From assembly GCF_028372415.1 (NCBI RefSeq), contig NC_092878.1:28564903-28628902 (forward strand): a stretch of 64,000 nt of DNA. The letters run 5' to 3'. Under the pieces are notes generated by a model, which worked only from the letters and a program-made list of their open reading frames with translations, was not told the origin of the DNA and made no database searches. This document shows, piece after piece, positions 41,701 to 53,700 of this stretch; position 1 is the first letter of the stretch; every line of letters starts with the position of its first letter. The DNA comes from Notamacropus eugenii (lineage: Eukaryota > Chordata > Mammalia > Diprotodontia > Macropodidae). A program made the translations under genes and the position numbers.

Positions 41701-44700
41701 CTATCTTTGTAGAGAAGATGGAAAGATGGATTCAGACCAATAGGAGAGCAGCTTGTTAATGTCTCAATATCAGCAAGAGAATGACAGTGGAGAATCCCAG
41801 GAATCTGTACTTGGCCCTGTACTATTTAACACTTTTATCAATGATTCTAAGGATAGCATACTCATCAAATTTGCAGCCCTGGAAAGAATAACAATTGGTA
41901 TCCAAAAAGACCTTGAAAAGCTAGTACCCTGAACTAAATCTAAATTCAACAGGGTTAAATATAAAGTGCTGCATATAGGTTTAAGAAATCTACTTCATGA
42001 CTATATGGCCGGGGAGACACAGACAGATGACAGCTATTCTGAAAAAGATGCTGGGATTTAGAGGACTCTAAACTCAATATAAGTCAGCAATGTGATGTGT
42101 CAGTCAAAAAAGCTAATGAGACCTCGAGCTGCACTAAGAGAAGCACAGTTTCTAGGAATAGGCAAGTCCCACTGAACTCTAACCTTGTTAGACCTCATTT
42201 GAATACTGTATGCAGTTTGGGGTACCATGGTTTAAGAAAGACAAGTAAGCTGGGTAGTGTCTAGAGTAGGGTAATCAAGATGGTGAAAGGCCGTGAATTC
42301 ATTTCATATAACGATCAACTGAAGGAACTAAGCATGTTTAACTTGGAGAAGAAAAGACTGAGGGTAAACATGATAGTGGTCTTCAACTATTTCAAGTCCT
42401 GTTATAGGAAAAGGAACCAAACTCGTTCCATTTGGCCCCAGAGGACAAAACCCAGAACAAAGAGGAAAAGTTGAAAAAAGGAAAATTTAGTCTCAATGCC
42501 AGGAAAATCTTCCTATTAATTGGAGTGGATCAAAAGTGAAGGGGGGGTCTCCTACCCTGTGCAAGTCTTGAGGCAGAAACCGATTGTTGGGGATGTTACA
42601 ATGAGACTCTTCATGTATGGATTTGACTAGAAGGCCCCTGAAGTCCCTTCCAACTCTCAAATTCCTTAATTCTAGGAAATCTACATTTCAAAAGGTAATC
42701 TTAGAGATAGCCAAGATGTTAAGAATGTAAGGTGGCGAGAGAATGAGAAGAGAGTGGGAGATATGGTAATAAAGGCAACAAGCATAAATAAACCTTTCTA
42801 TGAGTTTGGCTGTAAGAGGAGAAAAGCTGTAGAACAATACCTTGAGGAGAAGGCAGGGCAAGTAAAGGTTATTTAAGGCTAGGGGGAACTGGTTCCAGTT
42901 GGTAGGAAAATAACCAATGGATAAGAGGAGACTGAAGAAGAGGGGGAGGTCATGTTCAAGGAGGCAAGTTCTTAAAGAGGTAGAAGACGATGCAAGCAGA
43001 GAACAAAGTAAAGGAAAAGAAAGTGACAGAAAATTTTCAAAAAGTGTTGAGGTGTGACGTAGAGCAGAAGAGGGAATTCAAGATGGATGTCCTCTTATTT
43101 TTTTCAGTAAAGTAAGAGGGAATCAAGTTCTTTGCTGAGAGATGGGGTGAAGGAGGTTGTATAGAGGATTTGAGGAGAGAGGAGAATGTTTGGAATAGTC
43201 ACTGTGAAGAGTCAATTAACGACTCCATTGTGGTAGAATCAATTAAAGAAAAATAAAAGGATTGCCATGCAATAGTGAGCGCCCAGTTGAGATGAAATAA
43301 ATCTGTAGTAAATCTAGTCAGCATAGCTGCATGACTTCCTCCAGCAGCATTCAGTATTCTAGTTGGAGTCTAGCTAAGCACAACTGGTGACTGGGTGAGA
43401 GGCCAAGGGAGTCAAACACAGTTTACATTCTATAGCTGACTGATCTCCCAAACTGTGAAGAGTACACTGTGAAGAATAAAGCCAGAGTAAGGGTGATGGA
43501 TTAGCATCATTATCAGAATAGGCCCTCTAACAGAGGTCCTAACCCAAGCAGGATAAGACATCCTTTAGAGCTAGTCCTCTACAGTATCCAAAGATAGTAA
43601 CCACCTCCAACTAAGTATGTAGTAAAAGAGTTAATAAGGATGAGACAAGACACATGACATAATGGAAAGCCCCAAAACACAAAAGAATTCTTTCTTCACT
43701 TACCTAACAAACTGACCAGAATCTTAAACTGAGAAACCACATGGATCTAAAAGAAAAATAAGCAAATCATTTAACTCAAAGTATGTTGAAAATCTGCCCA
43801 CCCTTGTTCATTTGGCTACAATACTGACAAAGGATTCACAGTACTTCTTAAAAGTTAAGGGGGAAATCTGTAGATTTTTTATATGAGACCACAACTTCCT
43901 ATGAAAAAAGACCTCACTCTGTGAGCTCTGTGCCCAGAGGGTTTCCCTGTCATGGGGAGAAATGGGAGGGACTGAAGCAGTTGGCAGAGATTACCATTAA
44001 AGGGAACACTGACACAGGCACCGAACCCCCACCCCCTTTCAAATTCTAGCCATTATTACTGCCCTAGTTGCCCACCTGCTGAATCTTTTTGGAGAAGTTC
44101 TTGTTTGATTTTTCTAGAGTTACTTCAAATCTGTTGCAACCTATGAAAAAGAAGTAATTGCATACAGTTCTAATGAAGGAATACATTAGGCAATCCCTCT
44201 GCCCACAAAACACAAGCAAAAAATTTTATAAACTTCTTCGTATGAAATGTCAAAAAGATAAGCTTTCATAGATAGAAAACTTCCTATTGTCTTTGCCAAA
44301 AAGAGTAAAATGTTTGAACTTCAATTTAATAGCACAGGGTCTTATGCCCCTTCCCTTAACAGCAGAGCAAGATCCCACCAGAAGAGTTTAATTCAGCTGA
44401 AAGGCACTTGTGGGCCTGCAGAACCCAATTCTTTCTAACAAGGGCCTAGACAAGAAATTCTGAAAGGAAGGGGCTTTCATGAAGATGTCAAATAAAAGAA
44501 CACAAGCGGAAGGACCAATCCCAAAGAAGTCTTTGGGTCTAGAAAACTAAAGCCCAGGAACTACTCTATGGATCAGAGCAAAGGACAGACCATACACTCA
44601 ACTCCAACCCAAGAGTTAAAGCAGTCTTAAGCACCCAAACTTACTGCCACTTTCAAATGATGCCATATCTGTTGGCACTGTTGCAAAAATGAGTAAAACA

Positions 44701-47700
44701 TTATATACTGCGGGAATATACGACTCCTGCCCAATCTGACTAAAAATCAGCCTTAGAAACGTCCCAGGAAACAAAGAGAAATAGATCTAATATAAATGGA
44801 GAGCATTTTTAATGTTAAACATTTTTCATATTTTCCATATGGATATCATACTACTCTCTACACAACTTGTGATCACTCTTTGTGTCTGTCACCATGGACA
44901 CACCACCAAAGGCCCTGTTTTACTTCTTCCATGTATGCTACACATGAAGAATCTGATAGAGCCCAAAAATCTGTTGGAAACTCTGAACTGCATCCGGGAT
45001 GACGCACTCCCCAGCAAGAAAAGGAAAATCTTAGCTATGTCCTCCTTGATGTGATACTTACTTATTTGGCTTATTTATTTTATGGAATAAGAATTCTCTT
45101 AGTATCTTGAAAAAAGCACAAAATGTAATGCAAGTAGGAGAGCGTGGGGAGGTATAGATGAATGCCAAAGTGAAATCAACCTTTCTCCCTTCCTCAAAGG
45201 CCCGGTGTCAGCCCCATCTGGTCCAATCCTGGAAAAGCTCTATAAATTCTAGATTGATATGAGAAGGCCCAGGTCTATTCAGGAAATAACACAGTACAGT
45301 GGAAAGAACACTGCATCGAGAGTCTGAGGACCTGGGTTTAAATCCCACCTCTGATGCTTACAGTCGTGTGTGACTTTGGGCCAGTCACCTAACCTCTCTG
45401 GGCCTCAGTTTTTTTAACTGTAAAATAAAGGGGTTGGATTAGATAGCCTCTGAGATCCCTTCCATCTCTAAGTGTATGTTCCTTTGATCCTATTCCTCAG
45501 GAAACCTATGGTGGTTTTGGGATTCTGAAATGATGGAGTGAACTGAACCTGATTCTTCAGGTCAATCTTTGAACCACTCTGGCTTCCAAGGGCTCTTGGG
45601 AACAAAAAGAGAAGCTCTGGGCTACCAGGATTCCAGATCTACATTACCAAAGGCTGGGCTAGAATGAGATACTTTTTAGGGTTATCTGGGGAAAGAATGA
45701 AGCTTCCTGAAGCACTTGATTAAATGGTAGATTTACCAATCCTCTGAGTTAGGTTAACATCGCTATACAGGTTTACTCTGGGGAATAAATGAAACACATA
45801 GAGACCAAATAATTTATCAGAAGTACCAAAGAGGATATATACCCTGGCTATCTGACATATACTACCAAAAGTTGGCCATTTGCAACTTATGTCTATGTGC
45901 ATATTACAAGCACACAAATCAGATCTTCAGACAAAGAAGACAGAAAACTAGAGAAGGGTGTGGGTAATGGCTTGTTTTTGGATAAGTTATAGGAAGAGGT
46001 TTGCAGCAGACTCATTTCCAAATCATCCTATACTATTATTGACAAAGGCTCAGAAAAATGAAGTGACTTGCCCAAACTCACACAGTAATGTGAAAGAGAC
46101 AGGATTTCTTACCCGTTTTTCTGACCCAGTCTAGCCCTTGTTCTGAGACACAATGAAATGTTTCAACATCAATAGCCCAGTATCCTGACCAGAGCTTTGT
46201 AACGTCACCTTACAAGGGAATAATAATGTCTTACAGTCTTCAACCTTCACACAGGAGTTTAGATATAAAAATGGATTCGAGGTCCCCTTATCCTCATTAA
46301 CAATTGAGGAAACTGAGGCCCAGAAATCAAGTGAATTGCCCAAGGTTATAAAGATAATCACGGGCAGTGCTGGGATTTTTTTAGCCCAGGTCATCTGACT
46401 CCAAATCCCACAGTCTCTAGATTACCCCATTTCATCTTTACAACTTTGCAGGTTACACAGAAAATGCAGCTAACATGGGGTAGAATAAGAATCCAGGTCT
46501 ACTAAATCCTGATCTAACATTCTTTCCCCCAGTCACCTACTGCGAGCTTTTAAATGAACCACAGGTATCACAAACAAAGAGATCCCTGGATATTTGTCAA
46601 AGACCTAACTTAAAGGTCACAGGGTCACTGAGTTTTGGAGTGAAAGAAATTTTGGATGTCATCTTCTTTTCTAAAAATACTCTATGACTAAAAGAAGTCA
46701 TTTGGGCCTTAGAACTTGCTATGCTCTTGCTCTGGAAAGGACCACTTCCTAGAGGCCTGTCCTACTCACCAATATCCTTCCGAATCCTGTAGAGGAGGAG
46801 ATGACCTTGCTTGGTTCCTACCAGAAGCCATTCCTCTGGAAAGAAAGAGATAGAGTTCAGTGAGATCTAATATAGCCCTACTACCTCAAGCCAATACTTC
46901 CCACCCCAGAACACTTAAGTGTACCGTAGAGGAGAAAAATCAGAGCAACTTGCAATCCTGGGGAATGTACTCATTCAAGAGAGCTCTAAGAATCAAGTGT
47001 TAAACTAATACATTTTTATTAAACACAGCACTGTACTGGGCATTATGGAAAACATAACAGGATTATAAGGCATATAAGGGCCCCAAATTTTTCAAAGATG
47101 TTTCAATAAATCAAGGACTTTTCTATGGGAATAAGTGATTAAAAATGACGATAATTTTGGTCTGAAAAGACAAATGCTGAAGAGATATGAATGACGTTTG
47201 AAAATCACAGACTATGAGCTAGAAAGAACTTCAGAATTATCTAGATTGTAATCCAACTCCTTCATTTTACAAATCAAGAAACTGAGGCCTGGGGAAGTGA
47301 TTTGAAGATGGTCACATAAATTACAAGCTGGTTGCTCTGGAACCAATTCCAACACTTCGGCAAGCACTACACACAGTGTCCCCCAAGTATAATGGTTTAA
47401 TTTCTTGAAGATAAAGTCATGGAAGACAATTAACTATACCTTCTCACAATTGTTTCTTGGTACCAAAGACTTAGTGCTGGATCACACATAGTTTGGTATT
47501 TATTTTCCTTTGATGCTAAGTCAAAGAATTGATCTTCGTCATAGATCAATGTGTTGTTACAGAAAGGATAAATGAGGAACCTAATATGGTTTGTTTTTTA
47601 AATTCATTTCCTCAGTGTCTAGAGGACAGGAAATTATTTTTTAAAAGCAAACAGTACATAAAAAGGAAAAGCAATGTGTTTCTTTTGAGACTTTTAAGTG

Positions 47701-50700
47701 GCGATGAAAAAACACTGAATTGCTGGAGGATTCTACTGGAACAGAATATTAAAAAAGAATTCTACTGATAGCATTTGCATTTTTTAAAAACATACTGGGT
47801 TTACAATTATATTTTTAAATACTGTTACAGCAATTATTTAAAAGTTTGACACGTGAATTATTAAATTTAAGAATATGAAAATCCTATTAAATAAAAACTG
47901 AACAGATGGAATAAAAGAGGGAATTTTACCTTCATGTAATATACATAAAAATCTATAATGAATAAAGCTAACAAATTAAAAGTGCAAACCTCTGACTTTA
48001 CAAAAGTAAATGCAATGAAATTACATTAGGAGTGGTACATATATACTTACTATTCTTTCCATGCACAACAATGACTAGATGGATAGACAGATGGATGATA
48101 GATAGATAATAGATAGAACATTTATTAAGTGCTTACTGTGTGTGAGGCACCATGCTAAATGCTAGGAATACAAGCACAAATAAGCCAGGAAGTCTCTGCC
48201 CTGAAGGAGTTTAAATGGTAATGGAAGAAGACATCACATAATAAGAGTTGGTGGCTGAGAAGCGAGATCGAAGACTGGTTCTGGCCAACAGTAAAAGAAA
48301 GCTCACGCTCAGAATCTAGGGCGGCTCCAGGCGTGGCATCTCCCAGAAATAGTCAGAGGGAAAGACAATACCTCAGGAAGAGGTAACGTTACATACCTTT
48401 GCTTTTTGCTGATAAAAACAGAAAGACTGAAAAGAGTAACTACCTCCTTCCCTTTTTTGCACAGGTATGGAACTATGAGTACAGATTACTAAATATATTT
48501 TTAGATTTGGCTGATGTATTGGTTAATTTCTTAATGGTTAGAGGAAGTAGATGAAGGTGAAAGGAAAACACAGCATATCAATATCAAAAGACAAAAGAAA
48601 ATAGATGAGAAAATACAGTTTGCTTATACCTACACAAAGTTAGACAGGTGAAGGGAAGGGAACAAGCATTTATTAAACTCCTACTACAAGCGAGGCACTG
48701 GCTAAGGGCTTTACAAACATGATCTCATTTGATCCTTACAACACTCTTAGAAAGAGTTTACCATTGAGGAAACTAAGGCAAGCAGTGCCTGAAACAAACT
48801 TGGGCAAATAGTTAAATGACCTGCCCAGGATCACAAGGAAAGTGAGTATTTGAGGCTAGAAATGAAGTCAGATCTTCCTGACTCCAGGCCCTGCACTCTA
48901 TCCATTGCACCACCTAGATTGCACCTTTCTTCTAGATACCCTAGACAGTATAGAAAGAATGAAGTAAAAACACCCAGAAATTCACAGGAGACAAAATCCA
49001 AGAAGGGAGCCAGTGATAAAAACTCATGGCCTCAGACACTTATACATAAAGTCCAAGTAACAAGCAAAGAGAACTAGGGATACTAACACAAAGAGGCAAA
49101 TTTGACCTCACAGTTATTAGTGAGATTTGGTGGAATGGGATCTGCGGGACAAATCAGGAAGCGCAATCGTTTCTTCACATCTTGATGGACCAACAATGAA
49201 GAAATCCCTCAAATGACTGGCAGCCTAACAGTGGAAAGTAAGGAGAAATAAAATGTAACAAACATGTAAAGCAGATGGTTGCATCCACTACTGTAGCAAG
49301 TCTTTATTATCCTTGGGTAAGAAACATCTGCAGTCCCGTCTAAATGTTTACCTCAACCCTGCAGTTTTATCTAAAAAGATTTCCTTCACTATTGTAAAAG
49401 TATTTGTGACCTCCCCTCATCTTCTGCCCTTGAACAGGGAATATCTCTTCACTCCAATAAGAAACCCTGCCAATTACATGGTAAATAATCTCCCAGAAAC
49501 CTCACTTTTCTCCTTTGAATGAGGCCCCTTCTCTACCCTTCCCACTCCTGGGAAAAGTGTTAAATTACTTGCTTTTATTTTAGCCTCCAACCTTTGTCCC
49601 ATAGTCACTGGATCCACTAACAGGTACTGTCTCCACCAAGATGTCTCATTCCTCTCAGTTGAGAGAATTCTCTAACAGATCTATGAATGAAATATGACTA
49701 CAGAAAGGTACAGTTATGCAGCAGAAACAGAACAGGTAAAAGGGTGGGGACAGAGTAGCATTACATATTAAATAAGATATAATCACATGAGGAAGCCAAG
49801 AACCAAAGGAGGGGAAAGCATGGTAGAGAACATTTCAGTGAAGATCAAAGAGAAGTGATACTGTTATCAGAACATATTCTAACCCACCTGGACAGGAAGA
49901 GAAAACAGAAAACAAGGCGAGCACAGAAGTATGACATGGAGTTGTGACTGAGAATTTCAATTATCCGGACTGAGAATTTCAATTATCCGGATATCTGCTG
50001 GAGCTTCCCCTCTCTGCAAAAAGCAGAGCTTCTAAAAATGTGAATGATACCATCATCTAAAAAGTGGAAATTCCACTTTGAATCTCATCCTCACCAAAAG
50101 GAGGAGCTAGTTTTAGTGTTGGAAGTGATAGAGACACTAGTGGGGAAGTGGGCTCTCCATCTTCTAAAGAGGAATTTCTATTTTAGATTTTCACCCGCCA
50201 AGAGGAACTGGTTTCAGTCATGGAAGTGATGGAGACCATAGAGAGAAGTGCGCATTCCATCAAAAATATATGACACAGGTCTACAGAGAAGGGAAAAATT
50301 TATGACCAAACAAAAGACAGACAACATTGTGAAATGCAAAATGAATGACTTTGAGTACAATAAACTGAAAAGTTTTTGCCCAAAGTCAAGGCAACCAAGA
50401 TTAGAAGGGAAGCAGAAAGCTGGGAAACAATTTTTATAGTCAGTGTCTCTGATAAAAGTCTCATTTCTCAAATATATAAATATATAAAAAAAAAACTGAG
50501 TCAAATTTATAAGAATACAAGTCATTCCCCAATTGATAAATGATCAAAAGATATGAACAGGCAGTTTTCACAGAAAGAAATTAAAGGTTATATCTATAGT
50601 CATATGAAAAATACTCTAAATCGCTACTGATTAGAGAAATTAAAATCAAAAGAATTCTGAGTTACCACCTCACATCTATCAGATTGGCTAACATGACAAA

Positions 50701-53700
50701 AGAGGAAAATGATAAATGTTGGAGAAGATGTGGGAAAATTTGAACACTAATTAACGCATTGTTGGTGGCCTGATCCAACCATTTTGGAAAACAATTTGGA
50801 ACTACACCCAAAGGGCTATAAAGATGTGCATGCCCTTTGATCCAGGAATACCACTATTTCATCTATATCCCAAAGAAATCATAAAAAAGGGAAAAGGACT
50901 TAGATGTACAAAAATATTTTACAGTAGCTTTTTTTGTTGAGGCAAGTAATTGGAAATTGAGGGGATGTCCATCAATTGGGGAATGGCTGAACAAGTTGTG
51001 GTATATGAATGTAATGGAATACTAACTATTGCACCAAGAGATGGTGAGCAGGCCAACTTCAGAGAGGCCTGGAAGGACTTATATGTACTGATGCAGAGTG
51101 AACACAGTAACAGCTACACTGTTCAGTGACTGACTGACAGACTTGGCTCTTCTCAGCAATGCAAAGATCTAAGACAACTCCAAAAACTCACAATGGAACA
51201 TGCTGTGCACCTCGAGAAAGAACAGCAGAGCCCGAATGCAGATGGAAGCACACCAGTCACTCTCTTTTTGTTTTGATTTTTTATTTCTTTTCTTCTTTCT
51301 CGTGGTTCCTCCAATTAGGTCTAATTCTTCTTTACATCATGACTAATGTGAAAAATATGTCTAATATAGAAAAAATTATCTGACAGAGAAGAAGAAAAAC
51401 ACACAAAGTCTAAAACACCCCCTAGATATTGAAAGAGCTTTGAAAAGGTTCATGGAAAGGCCAGTCTGGATCCCTTGAACTAAAAATTATGCAAGGAAGT
51501 CAGCCCAAGAGAAACAAACACTCCAGAATAAAGTTCTCAAATGCATCAAGAGAAATGCATCTTTCCAATGAGGAGGAAAAGGGGAGAGTTATATATACTA
51601 ATGGGGAGGCACAGAGAACAAATCACCCATCTTGAATTTTTAAAGATGAAAGCAAGGACAACTAACTAAAAATGAATTCACAAACAAGGCATGGTCTTAC
51701 AAGAAGAATGTCCAGGAGTGGGTGCTAAAGTTCTGACTGAGCTGAGGCTGGCAAGGAGGGTTCTCTTGAAAGCTATACTGGGAAATGAAGGAGGATCAAG
51801 AGGTGATGGAACCCCTGACTGAGCAGAGAAAAAGTAAAGAGCTGCTTAACTCCATTTTCTTTTTTTCTGCCAACGAAAATGATCTTATCTTTAAAGGATA
51901 AAACAAAAATGGCTCATAGTCCAGTGGATACTCAAAATAAGCAGTGGTCCTATGAACAGTCCAATTTTTAAGTCTCCCTCCTAAAAGGAGGTGCTCAGAA
52001 CTGAATATTACATTGAAGATATTGTCTGACCAGGGCAAAGTCTAGCAAGTATGTCTAGACTCCAGGTAATCCCATCAAGCACCTGTGGGTACTGTTAGTT
52101 CTTACCTGACAAAGATCAGTCTTGGGGATTCTGAAGCCTGGACCTGTTTTTGACTACTATCCTGGGACTTCAAAAATGTTGGTGGAGAAAAGAGACAAGA
52201 CCCAAAAAGAAGGCACTGGGATAGCCTTGAAGAGAATCCAGCACCTTGGAAAAAATAATATTAGCATCAAATATTTCTGTTAACAGCTTGGAAAGAATGC
52301 TCCAAATCACTATGAGTAAGGAAAGGCAAATCATTACCATCCTGAGGTTTTATCTCAGACTTTGCAAACTGCCAAGATGACAAAAGGTGGGAAAAGTCAA
52401 TGTTGGAGGGATTGACGGGTGTACTAATATACTGTTAATAGCACCCTGACTTAGTACAGCTATTCTGAGAAGAAGTTTGAAATTATACAACTCCAGTGCC
52501 TAAAACGTCCATGAAATTTGACCCTGAGATTCCACAGCTAAGCATATAACCCAAGAAGGTCACTGACGAAAAAGAAAGGCTCTAAGTACACCAAAATATT
52601 TATAGCAGCATTTTTTGTAGTAGCAAAGAACTGGAAACAAAGTTAATACCCATCAACTGAGGAATGGCTACACAAATTGTGGTATATGAATGTAATGGAC
52701 TATGACTGTTCTGTAAGGAATGACAAACATGATGAATACAGAGAAGCATGGAAAGATTTATATGAACTGATGCAAACCGAAGTAAGCAAAGTCAGGAAAA
52801 TAAGATAATGACTACAACAACGTAGAACAACTGAAACTGAATATTGCAACGTTATAATCAATAAGAATGGCCCTAAGGAAAAAAAAAGGAAGATATATTC
52901 CTGCTTAGAACACTGTGTATGTTTTCAATGTGTTAAACTTTTGTTTTTCTCTTCTAATCTTTAAAAAAAAAAAAAACAGGAGCAGAGAATGGCTCCGGGG
53001 GAAATGCAGGTGATGTAAGAAAAGGTATCAATAAAAAGCTACATAAAAAAAAGAAAGAAAAAGACTAAGTTTTGTGGAGTCCTCTAAATCAGGGCCAGCC
53101 CAAAACTGGGCTCATTCTAATAAGCTAATTCTCCCAGATCAGGAGAGGTCACTCACAGAGTGGAGGGATTAATTATTTTTAAAGATATTCTGTAGGGATA
53201 TGTAGAGGTTGAATGTATGTATATCTCACTAGCTGAATGCCAGGTGGCAGAGCAAACTTTTAGGTTTGATGGTTCTTCAAAAGCCATAAGGAAAGTCCAA
53301 AAAACCATAGTCCACAAAATTTCCCAGCCTTTCCCACAGTTGGTGGTATCATAGCAACACTGCCTCATAAAGCAGTGAGCAAGCAAAATAATATTTTAAT
53401 AACATACTGTCCTGTTTTCCACCTCTACTAAAATGTTCCCTTGATCAAGGATCAAAGAAGTTACAAAATAAGGGTATAGGTCAGAGTAGTAGATAGTATT
53501 CTTCAGGGACTGAAACTATCTGGTCACTCTTTTACTTGGGATTTCTTAAGGTAAACCATATCTCTCTCAAACCAAACTCAGATAGGAGTTTCATGTGATC
53601 TAATGTTCCTTGGAAAGAAGAAAAAGTACATTCACATGACTTTGTCAATCTGCCTTACATTCTTGTAAGAAAGTTCAGCGTGTCAGTTAGCTGTACCCTT

